From: Odontesthes bonariensis
Lineage: Eukaryota; Chordata; Actinopteri; Atheriniformes; Atherinopsidae
Assembly: GCF_027942865.1 (NCBI RefSeq)
Contig: NC_134510.1
Location: 21,693,209-21,757,208, forward strand
Reading direction: 5' to 3'
Length of the DNA: 64,000 nt
In this document: piece after piece, positions 12,719 through 27,700 of the stretch
Numbering within the stretch: the first letter of the stretch is position 1
Layout of the letters: the number at the start of each line of letters is the position of its first letter
The notes under the pieces: generated by a model
Seen by the model: the letters and a program-made list of their open reading frames with translations, nothing else
Told to the model about the DNA's origin: nothing
The model's database searches: none
Translations under genes and position numbers: made by a program

Positions 12719-15700
12719 CTGCATGGACTATCACAGACTTAGTTTGTAGACGAATATCACAGCACAAAAGATAAGACAGAAGGGACACCTGAAACTCTAC
12801 AAAGATTAAAAAGTCATTTTCAGGAAGGGCTAAGATTTCCAAAATTGTCTCATGAAATATTTTCCGAATAGTTAAGACAGTCTTTTGAAACTTCATACAG
12901 CAACTACATGATCACATTCCAGATACATCCCACTACAAGTGATAAGTAAGGTGAAATTCTATGAAAATTATGTCTCTTTACACAAACTGATCTAATGTGT
13001 GTCAGAGGAGTCTTTCCCTCAGCAGGAGATTATGATCCGTGAGGGTGAAGGAGGAAGAAAAGAACCTGTGATTCATAACAAATTACAAAAGCTGTAGGTT
13101 CACAATCATTTGTACCTGTATTGTTTTGCAAATTGCTTCCTTCATCAGCTCTAATTGCAGTGATCACTTATGTAGCGTTGTGAACTGTCACATTGGCTGC
13201 ATGTAATTACATTTAGGATAACGCTTCATTGCCCCCCTAATGAATCCTCTGTATACGCACATACAGGTTACTGTTTGGTTAACATAATGAAGGACATTCG
13301 TTTTTGGAGGGCAGAATACCTTGGAGATGTAATTGGTTATGACCAGAGTAATAGGAGTTCTAAGAGAAATGCATTAGGAGTTGTGAGGAGAGCAGCGCCA
13401 AAAGAATGGATTTTTTGTCTTTGTGAAATAAAGCTAAATTATAGGTTGTGTGTTCATAGTTATAAGAAATTTGAAAAAAAAAAAAAAAAAAAAATAGGAA
13501 TGAACATTTTTCACAAATAACACAGGAACAAAAGACTCCAAGAAATAATTGGAGACACTGCATGGTAATTCAACATCCCTGTCTGACAATAATGACACTG
13601 CTAATACCATTATCATTCTAAATTTGATCGGTTTAGAAAGCAGTGGTAAAAACAAAGTAAACTTTATTTTATTAAATCAATCAATTTAAAAACATAACTT
13701 TCTAAATGTTGATGTAGTTTTAAAGATAGTAGTGCAATAAAAATACTTTAGTGTTGGCCTCCAGGTAGTTGTACAACACATTGACTGAAATGGTGAGGTC
13801 TCCTGTGCTGAAGGGGTAGTTGTGGTTCCACCCTTGTGGACCAAATTTACGGCGCTCTGTTACACAGGCATGAAAGAAGCAGAGGGAGAAGAACATGGAG
13901 TTGAACTCTTGCTCTCTGGAACACATATCCAGAGCCTCCTGAAACAAGAGAAATTTGGATTTTAAATCAGTACAAGTCGGAGCATATCATACATTTTGGA
14001 TATGATATGAAAATCCTTTGAAGTTTTCTACACACCTGACTGAAGTTGTTGAGGGCTGCATGCAAACTAGCATTCATGCCAGTGGGTGGCTCATTTGTGA
14101 TTTTGATGGCATTCTCCAATATGCCTCTGGGGATTACGTGCTGCTCAGGGCTCTGTACAGGTTCCCCTGTGATGAAAACCCTGTAGCTGGGATGACTGTT
14201 CACTGCTGCCGTCTCCAAAAGAGCCTCCAGACATGGCAGCCAGCGAGCCACAAGGTGCACATTCTGAACAACAAACATGTCAGAGAGCTTACAGCTAAAT
14301 ATCAGGGACAATGCCAAAGCAGAAAAATCAGTCATCTCAATCAGGCTTTCACTCTCTGATGGGAAGAGGATTTCCAGCCTGCTGACAAATATGTGAGAAA
14401 ATTGAAATACTTACAAACTATGTTTATGGATAAAATATTGGAATGTATTTGCATGACTCCCTCTACATTGTATTATATGATTAAATAATAGAAGAATTCA
14501 AGAGGAATTTAAGTGTTTAAAAGGGCTCAAGCCTAAGTTGGACACCCATGATCTCTGATCCCTGACAGCACTGCATCAAGAATCATCATTTATCAGTAGC
14601 TGATATAACCACACGGGCAAGGGGTTATTTAGGGAAACCTTTGTTAACCATGACAATAGATTGTTACTCTCACAAATAACACTAAAAAGTTTACTCTGAA
14701 AAATAGAAGCCTAATGTAACCCATGTCCAGGGGGGCCATCATCACACGCTGGAAAAATGTGTTCTAGTCAGACCAATCAGTATTCTAGATCTGATGTGGA
14801 AGAATTGGATGCTTTGTGCTCTGGACCAAAGAAGGAAAGGACCATCCAGAACGTTACCAGCAACAAGTCTAAAAGCAAGGCACTGTGATCGTATGGGGTT
14901 GTATCATTGTACTTGGCAAAGCTCATTTACACTTCTGTGATAGCAGCATTAATGTAGAAAATTTCATTGAGATCTTAGAGCAGCATTATCCTGCCTTTAA
15001 GATGACATCTATCTTTTCCAGGGATATCTGTGTATTTTGCAACAAGACATTACAAAACCACATTTTACACACTGAAAATGTGTAAAGAATTTTGAAACAA
15101 AAAAAATAACAATTCATTGCTGGTTTACCTCATATGGCCTATTTGCAGAAATAATGTGATCTAAGTAACAAATATAATGCTTTATTGCTTGGTGACCTCA
15201 TCAACTTTAAATAGTAAAACATATGTTGGTTTTATTTCCCATTTTATTGTTGACTGAATGCGTTTATCATTACACTGTCGCTTTTTCAAACTCAAATTTA
15301 AAATGATGTGCAGATAAAGATTCATCTAAAGAAATGTTTCTCTGGGCTCTGAATTTCAAAGAAAACTCTCACTGATTCATTGAGCTGCAGGCTTCTCCCT
15401 AAAGGAGCCGTTTATGGAGCTGATCTAGCCTATTATGGCTTTTATTGAACCAAATTGAGTTTATTTCCTTCGCTCTGGGGATGAGATAATATCATTAGGA
15501 GCAGTACAGGGAGGCTCCAAGAGCAGCCTGAATTCACTGCAGTTACCTACTCAGTAAGTAACAAAGTTTCTTACCTGGAAAATGACCCAGTGTCCCTGTT
15601 TAGAGGCATTTGTGAGAGCCCTTTCAGCTACTTCCTCCTGGCCCTGTCCCAGGGACACATTATGTAAAGTGCCCTGGTCAATGGAAAATCCCAACTTTAA

Positions 15701-18700
15701 TCCTGCACACAAAGAATTTGGGAATTATATCATGATCAAATAACTTTGAATATGCATGGAAAGTAGCAAATACATGTAGTACCCAGTTTCTCTACATCTC
15801 TGAGTGGATCCACTCCAGGTGAAAGGATAAAGAACACAGGAGTTGCGGGACCACTGTCCTCATACAGCTTTTCAAATTCCAACCGGGCAGTCTCCACATA
15901 TTTGGTTCCCATGTTTTCCTCCACAAACGTCCTAAAGGGAGACATTATCAAAAGGTTAGCACTACACTGTCGTTACAAATACGAGTGTACTTTGGTTAAT
16001 TACTGACCTAAGTGCATAAGTCATCCTATCAGGGCGGAGTGCTCTCAGGATTATGAGCTTCTGAAGGGAACTTTTATTCTTCCAGTCCTGAGGAAGCCTT
16101 TCATTTTCAGGACAACTTGACTCAACGATCTTCCTCCAGCGTTTTGGTGAGCTCTCCATGTCTCTATCTAGGCCACTGAAGTCCTCCATTGTAGATATGC
16201 TCTAGATCAAAGAAAGAGTCTTTGTTACATCAGTTTGCAGTAGAAAAGAGCATAAAGTAAAAAACATCACCTTGTCAGGCATTACACCCCATACTTTAAT
16301 GGTTGGTACTGTACCTTAATGGCTCCCCAAGCATGTGGAGAGAGGAAGATCACTGCGCTAACTTTACTAGCTTCCACTGGGAAGTGCAGCAGGAAGTGGA
16401 ATTCCTGGGCATCAATGAGGCCCTGCTTGAGCAGAATCTGAGGGGAAGGACCGAGAGCAGTTTGTTATGATCCATGTGGGATTGATTTCTTTTCAATCAT
16501 CAACTGGAAACTGCAAGAAAACTCTAGAACTGGGTGAACTTCTATGGGCTGAAAAAGTGGCAGTGAATGTGCAATAGCCACATAAAGGACAGCCTTCAAA
16601 GTAGCCCAATTCCTACAAAGAAAACAGTTGGCGCAATGACAGATAATTGCATTATGCCATAAGAACCAACCCCCCTGTCAGAACCAACTGTCTGAACAGC
16701 AGCCATGGAGCAAAGTGTGAGAGCAAATCAATAGCAGCGTATGGTATTGCTGACTGCTTTTAATTGAAGTTAATGTGGGGGCAGAAAAGTACTTTGATTG
16801 ATGAGAATGACAGCAGGCCCCACCTCTGAGGCGGACCTCAGTCCCTCACCTGGAAGGCAGTGTGTGACAAGAAGGTTAACTTGTCTCTCTCAAACAGGCC
16901 CTGGCTGGTGTACAAGAATACAGAATAGGTGATGGCCTCAGTCAGGGTGTGTACTCTGGTCCTCACATCCTCGTCCCATTCGGCGCGCTCCATTGCTTTG
17001 TTAAATACTGAGTTAAAACTCTGGAGTAGGACAAAAAGAGGACATCCAGATAAGGTATGGGACTCAAAGTTTGCTGGACTAAGTGACAAAACAAGCTGCA
17101 AAAAAATGTTTTTAAAAAATAATCCAAAAGACAATGGAATGTAATAATGTGCAAAATGATGTTTCCCTCTTAGAGCACTTCAGGTGAAGGTTTCACCTTG
17201 AGAGAAAACTGGTACATGGGGTTTATCTTGCTGAGGTCATTGATGATGAAGAAGAGGAGTGACGCTCTCTCAGCTGCTGGGCGGTATAGTTCTCGAGCCT
17301 CGTTGATCTTTGTCTCGTTCTCTCTGGCCTCCACCACCTGTGTGTTCCAATTGCACAAAATGAGCTATTAGGCTCTCAGTCATGCTCCAAAACCCTCTCA
17401 TTACACATATTCTTAACTACAAATCATTTACTACTAATGCAGTAAAATAAGGCACTTGCTGTTGTGTGACATTAAAAAAAAAAAAAACACCCAACCAAAA
17501 AAAAAAGCAGAATCATTTTGATGTAATAACCTTACCTTTTGTTGGATGTGAGCGGCCATGCTCTTGGTGTTTTCCAGTTGCTCCACCAGAGAAATATCGC
17601 CCAGAAAATTACCGTGAGCAGCAGAGAGGCGACTCAGCAGGTCATCTTCAAATCTCTTGAGCTCAATCTTGAAGTGGTTCTGCTGTGTGGTTAGCTGCAT
17701 CTTGGTAAATAAGAATTCAGATTTTTTTTTTTATATGCATTTATTTTCATCTCATATAGAGAAAATGTTCCACTCTCTATCTTAAGCTTTCTGAAATTAT
17801 GATCAGGTTTACCTTCAGGGCCTCAAGGTCAGGTCTCTCATAGGACACGACCTGTCCCAGCAGCTGCTCCTCCAGGCCCACAGGATTCACTGTGAAGTTG
17901 ATGAGGGTGGTCTGGGCCTGGAGCTCAGGAGGGAAATGCGGATTGGCCAACTTGGTGTGAAGAATGAGTTGAAAGTTTTTGTTGTACTCACACTCCTTTC
18001 CCCCAATAAGAATATTCCTGGTTCACAGGATGGAGTGGCTTTTTAAAATGAGTCGAAAGTCAAATGACGATTAAATGGCTGCTTTCTTATGCTCAATGAA
18101 ATCAGTAATGAAAAAAGTAAAGTATAATATGAAAAACAGTTACAGAAAAGAAGTGTGCTTTAAAAACAGATTTTCAATGTGTGATCACACTGACTTTGTT
18201 CTAAATAAGATTTATTTACATATAATCTTATTTAGAGCAAACATATTTTGTTGGAGGACATGAGCACTAAACAGTCATTGGGTTGAGTTTCAAATACTAA
18301 GAACTCTTTGAAACTGTGTTTTTTTTTATACATAAAAAAAAAAAAAAAAAAGCTTTTATGTGAAAGGTTCCAATGCAGCTTTTTTTATATGAGCTGTTTT
18401 AGAATTCATATTTAATTGTTTTCTGACATTAAACAGAAAATAAATGACAAAAATATTTGACTAACAGTTGATACCAATTATTTCATCAGGATCGCCCCGG
18501 ACTTTCATCATTTCACTGAACTCTGCACACAACAATACGACGTATTTGCAGTAGCATACACAAAATATTTACACAAGCACATCAAATTATACGTTTAGGA
18601 AAGTCATCAGATGATTTCACCGGTCAAGTTGTAACAGTCATCCTAAAGTTTGTCAGACGTCAACATCTAGTCTGTTTAAAATTAGTTGAAATTCAGCTCA

Positions 18701-21700
18701 GTTGGTTTTGCAGCTGATTACCCAAACCCAATACAGAATTTTGGTACAGTTCAAATAAATAAATGAATAATATTAATAAAAAGGATCACAATGCCAGCCA
18801 ATGCTTATCTTTTGCTGCGTTTCAATTAAATTAGCACTGGCTTGACGAACTTGGTGGCTTTTCATTTATCACTAATTACCCTGTGGATGTCAAACAAGGC
18901 CCCAATTTTTATGGCACAGGTTCCTCATGGCCTTGGTATGGTTCAACTCTATATCTTCACAAGCCAGAATTAATGTACTATTGATAGAACCATTACTCCA
19001 CCAAATTAAAGTCCTTGCTGATGGATTGGCTTGTAGTCTTCCGTCAGCCATGAAAGGAATAATTAGTATTCATTACTTCACACTCTACAACATTCCAATT
19101 ATTAATGAACTTCAGCTGTGGAGCCCTACCAGATCCATCATGGCACCCCAGCAGGTTGTATTAATCATCGACAGAAACAAGTGTGTGGGTCATCTACAAG
19201 GGATAAACTTATAATCAGATTTACCATGATAAATTGTTACGTCTGGACAGACGGGACTTCAAAAAGAGCTCAATGAACATACACCAAGAAACTCAATATT
19301 CATGGTCACACATGACATCAGAGCAAGAAAGATGTAAACATTTCTGAGGAGGAAATCAAACCAGAACATCAATATGTGGGTTTTTTGTATTTATGCTGTT
19401 GGTTGTCCAATTTATGGAATTTACCCTATTTTTTCTTTTCAAAAAGGTAACTGAGATACTTGCAAAGCTGCTACTTTGCTGCTTTTTGTTTTTGGTGGAA
19501 TCTCTTTACTGTATTTGTGAAGTGGATTTCATTTTAAAATCAGGTGTGAAAATGTGACAGGTTTGGTAAAATGTTTTAAACAAGTTGGCACTGGCAAGTC
19601 TGACTTAATGATAGATAATGGTCATCAGTTAACTTTAGTGGCCTTATTTAAATAACACCCGTTTATGATCCCACCACTGCTTAAGATAATCTAGATACAG
19701 AGTTATCTTCAGTTTAGTAATGGTTGTTTGATGGAAGCATCACCAAAGTGTTATAAAATCAGTGACCGCTTCAATGGATCCATATTGATGTAGGATCACA
19801 GAATCAAGTGTGTTACAAGCCAGCATTTTGTGGGAGACACATCCTTATACATAACCATGATGGTCCTCAATTCAGCTTTTACGCTGAGGCTTCGCTGTTC
19901 AATATTCATCACACCTAAAGAATATAAACACACAAATATACATCTATCACCGGTCTTGAGGGGCCAATCAATATGCTGGCCTCAGGGATTCTGGACACGT
20001 GCAGTAAATTCATTTAGAATCTAAAGAGTGAGCAATAATAATGCATTCACTCATGTCTTACTCGTGTTTCAAAGCTCAGTGAGGTCCAGCCATCTGGCAA
20101 ATCTGTACTTATTGTCTCGTACCACAGAAACATTGGGACAAGTTGTGGGCATATTGACTGATGTATAAGCAGGAATATAAAAAAATATTCTTTTTTTTTT
20201 TCTTATCCTTGGTCTTTCAAAGCCCAGCATGTTTCCATACTAACCTTCCTCTCTTAATAGTTTTTCTTCCAAGTAGAGGCTCCAGGACTGAGTCAATTTT
20301 TTCTGGCAGATTCTCTATCAGGACCGTTTCACCACAGACAAGAGCTTGTTCTATCACATCTAGATATCTGCACAAAAAAAAGGGAAGATGATAAACACAC
20401 AAGGTTGGGCACGCACACTTTTAAGTAATACCATCACTCCCTGAAAAATTAAATCTGACTGTTCCCTCTCACCCTTTCTGTCCCAGCTGCACCACTCTCA
20501 GCACTGACCCAAGTCGGTTTCTGATCCACTTGATGCCCTGCTGCTGTGGGTCTATGATGAGTGGCCAACGCTCACTGGTGGTCAGGATGGCAGCATTTTC
20601 AGTAGACATCCTATCATTTGGCAAGCCCTGGTTATGCCAGGCAGCCACGGTGGCATCATCTGTAAGCATGAGGACTGGATCCAAGCCGTCTGTCAGGGGA
20701 ACAGAGACCTAACACAAAAACAGAGGAGTGATGTCAAGGTAGTTCAACTTCTAATAAAAGAGTACTTCACACTTCACAAAATCAACTGTAAATGTCTGCG
20801 TAGATAAAGGTTTTTACTTCATGAACAACTACGGTCTTTATTCTGTTACAAAACTGGACCTCACCTTCTGAGACTCAAGGAAAGGAATCCATGCATTGTT
20901 AAAAAGCTCTGCACGATACTGGCTGGTAAAGTAACCCAAATAAGAGACGAAAGCTGCAGTGAGGAGGACATCACCACACAGGGTTTTCTGTTGGTTTTCA
21001 TACTGGACAATTGCCTGGGACCAGCGCTCTCTCTCAGACTGCAAGACAGTAAGACAAGGTTTCGATATGATTTGGAAAAATACAAACATTAATCCAAATG
21101 AACAAATCATGATATAAAAATTACAAAAGAGTCAACAGTGCTTCAGGCACACAGTAAGGTGAATCTGCGCTTTCACATTCCATTTATTATACAAAGTTCT
21201 AAAAAAAATTAAATAAATGTAAGCATATTACTGCAAAACCCTTCCAATAGCTTTCTAAGTTTTGCAGGAGATTCACTCGGCATCAATTTAGCATTTATTT
21301 AAACCTTCAATACTATGACTGTGATGGCCTGCAACAATAAATCATACATGGCATTTTCGTACAAGGGGCTGTGGATCTAGAATATGTCACATAATAAATT
21401 CTCAGACAGTTAAAAATCACTATAATTTTACTCTAATGCATTATGGATCGCTTGTAATATCACTCAGTCTGGGGTGAGACATTGTTAATTTCCAACAGCT
21501 GTTGAGGCTTTGAGGTAAGTTAATGATTAAATATAGAAGGCCTGATTTATTAGTCTGTACACTATTGCTTCCAGGTCAATGATATAAAGACAAAACATTT
21601 ATCTTGATATGCTTAAAAGCCAAGCTGTTCCATGCAACCCACATTTATTTTCTGGAATAAGAAAGTCGAACTTGCCAAATGGTCACTGAAATGGCCATCT

Positions 21701-24700
21701 TTCATTTCACATTAGCACCAATTAAAATAAAGACCCCCCCAAAAAAGGTAACGGGTATGAATGAAAACTGTTGAATATAACATTAAACTAATTATGGGAT
21801 TTTGAAGCATTCAGTGTTCATATATGTCATATTCATTTTTTTACAAATCTCTCCTGACAACCAATTTGATGAAGAAAAAAAAAAGCAGTAGCAACTATTT
21901 CTGTGCACACACACACACACACTGCACAGAAACAGGGCACTGCTTGAGTAGCCCTCTGACCATCCCTCTTCCTTTCTCAATTTGCAAACTGCTCATCCAG
22001 CCAGTTGCTCTGTTCAGCCATGCATTTTCTGTGGTCCAGCCCTCTCTACCTATCTCACATGTCCTCAGTATGCTGCTGGGCCAAGCTGTAAAATCTCCCC
22101 CTGCCTGATCCACTCATACAACTGTCAGACTATCCTGCCAGGACATTACAACTTTTAGTCCAGATTACTGATGCAATTCGATAACCAACACCTCCCCATG
22201 CATGCCCGCAGCAAATTTACAGTCAATTTTAGGCCAGGTCAGCCACCAATGACACCGCCATATTCTTCAATATCCCAATGTTTACCACTAAGCCTTTGAC
22301 TAGTCGGTTGGCCAGCTCTATGGTCTGGGTGGTTCGAGTCACCTCCTCCTGACAACTGATTTTCTCAGCTGTAGCCCTTTCAAACTGAGCTGTGAGGCTC
22401 TGGAGGCTGGCATCGAGATCCTACAGAAACAAAAGAAGGCATGCAAATCAGACACCATTAACAAAATCTAGCTTTTAGGCTGATTAACTTAAGTATAAAA
22501 ACATTGCACTCACTGCCAATTTGTTTTGAACTGCCAACAATTTGGATGTGGCTGTTTCTAATTCTGCATTAGCTTGCGATAATGCACGCCTCTTTGGAAT
22601 AACCTCACAATAAATCTGCAAAAATAAAGCATACTTTATGAAGAAAGCTCTATAACGACAAAGAGATGCTCTTTAAAGAAAACGTATTTATAATAATTAT
22701 AGCTTATTTGAAGGTGACATCTGACCTCGTAGTATCTGACAATATTAATAGTCCAGGCACAAAGACCAGCTGCAGCTGTAGATTTGGTCCAAACTAAATC
22801 AGGGTGGAAGTCTGGGTTTCTCAGATATTCTTGTTTCACCACAGTCAGACAAGACTCTTGGATGTGCTCTTTGTCGTATGACACCAGGGCCTGCAGGAAA
22901 ACATCCACCTGACAAACATAAAAACAAACCAGGCAATACTTTAAAACCTGCAGAAGCATTTGGAGATATGAGCATTCGAAAATTGGGATTAACGAAACCC
23001 AAATCTAAGACGCACATACAAACATGTCATGAATCATAAAGAAAATTGATGCTAAAATCAAAATGCATCATTTTATGGCCAAACTTGGATTCACATCAGA
23101 AGGAGAAAAGGAAACAGGTCAACACACTTAATTCACCAGTGGGTGAGCATATTCATAGAGCTATCCTGCTGTAATGTGAGCATCGGAGAGCCGTTGGGCA
23201 GGTCCAGGATCAAGGCCCTCTCACACATGAGATTGACATTAATCAGGCACATGCGATATACATCATGACAGCTTAACCTTGCCCATGAAGGCCCGTGCCG
23301 CCTTCCAGCTCCGATCCTTAGGCACGCGACCGCGCGGTGCTAGCAGGACCATCACAGCTGCTGCAACGTTGATTACTGCGGCTGGAGGGTTTGGAAAGGC
23401 CTTCAGCTCAGTAAGATTCACCTAAAATAGAGTTATATGTATTAATATAATCGTATGATCAAAAACACTGTAGATTTGATGGAATCTTTATCTAGTTTGA
23501 TTGAATGATGCACCTTGTTAAGGGTGTCCAGTGCTGCAACCGCAGCTGTCAGTGATGGCTCTGCCTTGGCTAGGTCATTTTCACACTCTTTCTGTTTGAC
23601 AGCAATTTCTGCCTGCATGACAGAAACCTGTAGAAAAGCAAGCACAACATACTAAATCACAACAGGTGTAGGTGGTGAATGGTGAGATATGTAAAATGCA
23701 ATGCCAAGAAGGGGAATGAAGACCAGGTGATGGAGGGTTATCAAACCTTCTGTGCTTCCACATCTGCAGCCTCTCTCTTCTTGCTGATCCTCTCAGTCTG
23801 CTGTCCAATCTTTGTTATCAACGTTTCAATATTTTGGTTTTTAAAGGTCAACTGAGCTTCTTGCAATGCCAGCTTGGCTTTTAGATCTTCCACCTAACAA
23901 AGAAACACAAAGAGTTCATATAATTCAATATGCAATTTAAAGACGCAAATAAATAAAAACATTTTTTTTTTTTATTTTTTTTTTTTTAAATCCTAAACGA
24001 GCACCCTAAAGAACAGAATAAAGATGTTTACCTGAGCAGCAGTGGTCTGGAGTTTCTGAAGGCCGTTGTCGAGTCGGTTCATCTTGTGCTGAAGCTGAGC
24101 CCGGCTCTTCTCCAGAAGGTTTCTATATAGGGTGATTTGCTGGAGAAAGCTCTTGGGGGTGGTGTAATTGTACCTCTTCTCATTGCACTGGTATTTTTCA
24201 CTTGCCTGGTTGACACTGGTGTGAACGTAGGCCATGAAAAGACTGATGGATTCCTGGACGGCAGGCTATAAAAATAAGCAGACAAGTGAGAAGAGGGGAG
24301 AGCAGGGTGAGCTGGATTGAGTGGAGTTTAACATCCCCAACCTGATGGGAACTGAAATATTATCTTCATAAACTTTGAATTCATCTACAAGTTCTGCCAT
24401 CTTACTAGGCTGGCCCTGACTTTCTCAATCTGAAATTTAGGTGCAGCTAGCTGAAATGATTATATTTTGAAACCTCTGTGAAAATAATGTATTTATAGCA
24501 CTGACATGGAGCTTGTAAAACATGCACACTGTTTAGGTTATATCTGGTGTCCTACAACTTTCTAAACACTGTCTACAACAGCTGTGGTACAACAAAGTAT
24601 TCATCACGTGGCACACAGTCTTCATTAATCACATAGTTAGCGATCAATTAAAGCTAAAACAAATGAGCAGAGAATATGAGCATCAAACCTGACCATAACT

Positions 24701-27700
24701 CACAAAAAGCCATTGTTAATGATCATAGAGCCAGTAGGGGAAAAAAAAAAAAAATCATTATTAATTAAGATCTGACATAATGCATTTTGACAAAGCATGC
24801 TGGGTTGAGTTGAGATGCGACAGAAGTTCATTGATTGGCCTTGTATGAGAACTATTAGCAGGTTGTGCATTTCTAACTTTAAATAAATGATCATTTAATT
24901 TCTTGCTTTCCTGCCTCCTAAAGAAGATAAACAATCATTAGTGACTTTATATATGAGGTTTTACATAGTTTTTTTTCTTTTCAGATTTTTAAAAGCACAC
25001 AAATTCTACGGAACACCAGGCTAGAAACGCCCACAAAACGTATTGTATCTTATTGTGTTTCCCCCCCACCCCTGCATAAATAATAATCTACTAAACCTGT
25101 AGCTACAAGCATTACTGATCTCAAACTTTCATGCATTTTTAGTGCTTAAACTGCAGCTACCACCATTATTTATTAAAACTACTAACTTAACAATACCACA
25201 GCTACTATGACTACTAAACAAATTTCTGCACATGAGCATCCACACATGGCCAGATGTACGGACACAATCAGTGGGAAGTAATAGTCTGGCACATGTTCAT
25301 ATATGTGATGACACTTCCTGGTTGTGACAGCTGTGCCACCTTAGAGGGTCGTTATGTGCTTAATCAGTCTTCTCTCATTAACATAAATGACTCTGGGTTG
25401 TGATCGTTCAACTGCTATGATGGAAAACAATGATATGCCTGTGCTCACAGTGAGTCTCCAGGCATGTGTTCAGCAATTTGTCACTACCTCAGCAGAGAAC
25501 TAATGATGAGGGATCTTTGGAAAAGTTAATCCAGCTGCACTGAAATAATTAGAAGGTGTTCATTAAAGTCTAAACCAGCTTGGAGTATCAGGATACATGA
25601 CAAACATTTGCAAACCTTTAGCACACATGCGTGTATGTGCTAATATTGTTATTTTCAGTGGAATTACATGGTTTAGACATAGACAGTGAATAGCAGGGAG
25701 ACAGAAAATGATAATTTTACTCAGAACTTGACTGTTAGGGTGAGAGTAATGGGACATGGGTTGAAAAGCCTGACCTCAATGCTTTCAATCTCCTGGATGA
25801 ACGTGTAGCTGACCGACTGCAGAGCTTCAGTTGTCCAAGGATGAAACCAGTCGATAGTTGTGCAACTGATGAGGGCCGGGAACTGACGGGCCCTAACGCG
25901 CAGGTCACTGCCCACAGGAGACAAACACAGCACTACCTAAAGGGAAAACAAAGAGTCACCAGAGCACAGTTATATCAAAAAGTCTAAAAAGTGCTTCACT
26001 CAGCCTCGGCATTACAAGATATACAGCAAGAGGCACACAGGAAAATCAATATAGATTATACATGTCAAATGATGCGTTTTACAAAAGGGAAACTCATAAC
26101 TGGCAGCAGTCTGTACCACCACTTTCATCACTGTGGCATGTGGACAGCAGCCACATTCCCAGTGGGCCGGAGCAGACGGTGACGCGACCAGAGGCCCTGG
26201 CGCAAAGACTAGCTGGATGCCACACATGTTTACTGAGAAAAACGTTTCCTTCCTTTAACCCCCAATTTGTTTGGCTTGGTTAATCCGGCTTGTCAAACAT
26301 ATTTAATAATATTATACAGCAGCTGTGCTTTAATTTCCTGGCTAAAAAAAATGCCCTTGCATGTGTAAGAGTTGCTCATTCATTTCTTGTTGCTAACGTC
26401 AGCTGCATTGGTACTTTCATCCGCAATCTTTGGTAAAACACTGATCTGGTTTGCTATTTCAGTTTATTGCATTTAACAGACAGGCGTTTACATGTTCTCT
26501 AATCTAATAGTTAATCAAAGCAGTGCATACAACTGAAACTGAATTATTGGATCAGTTAGACTTGTTATACAACTATGATACTAATGAGATGCTTGTACTA
26601 CGCTTTGTTTAAATAAGCTTTCTAAAACCTTGGGGTTTTTAGACAACTTAAAACTGTCTACTAAAACCTTTCATTTCCCCTAAAAAAAACTGGAAACATG
26701 ACATATAAACCATTTCAATAACTAGAAATAAACAAGATAAAAAGCAGGTTATGTGGAAGAGCAACTATAAAACAATATATCTTGAGGGACACAGTTAAAA
26801 CGCTACAGGTTAAAAAAAGACAGCACAAGGAATATAAAAAAAACTGGACCGTGAGTTGTCGTCGCACTCGGTCTGTGAAGAATCTCCAACAGTTCTCCCT
26901 GTTCTCCAGCAGTCCGAGGCCTCGTACCTCACCTCTCACACTGGATACAATACCTTCAATGTCCTCCTCACCAAAGAGCTCAGGAATTTCTCCTGGAGTA
27001 GAAAAAAAAAAAGTCGTAATGATGAACTGAAGCACTGGTAATTATTATTTGCTTTTTTCAAATTTCAAAACGGTTTCAAAGAACGACTGGAAATTTGATA
27101 ATTGATGAAGTGCATTCATAAAAAAAAAATTGTGTTATGGTGACAAGGGGTATGTGTCAGGAAGACAGGTGAAGCAGACTGGATGGATGTTATGGATTTC
27201 AGCTGTTATGGATTTCAGATCTGACCTGATGCCAGTAAGTCATTAATAATGACCAGAAAGCGCTCATCAGGTATCTGCGCATCAGTCAGAAGAAAAGCCA
27301 CACGCTGATTCTTTACTCCAGTCTTTAGGAACAACTCTGCCAGATCCATCTGAGAAAAATATCAAAAATCAAATTGTTCAGAGTGATAATCAATTGGACA
27401 GATAATACCTTGACTTTTTAAGAGCTATTAAAAGATTACATTGACAAACTTGCTGCATCGATAAGATATTAAAATATTTCCAAGTGGCTTTTAATGGTAT
27501 TTGACAATTATTTTCTGCATCACCAAAGAGGATGAGCAAAAACTGAATTACAGCAATATCCTGCATGCAAGGGTGGGATTTTTAGATAAGTAAATTATTC
27601 ACTGTCACGCCCAGAGACTCTTGTTTTTAGTTTTCATGTTTAGGTTATGCTTTTGTTTTCAGTCCATCTTTAGTTTTTTTGTCATGCCTTAGTTTCCCTG

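Noticed and set aside
18927-19214. 95-codon plus-strand frame in dnah11 intron 65
   Set aside because: No recognised family, no splice context; AT-rich chance frame.
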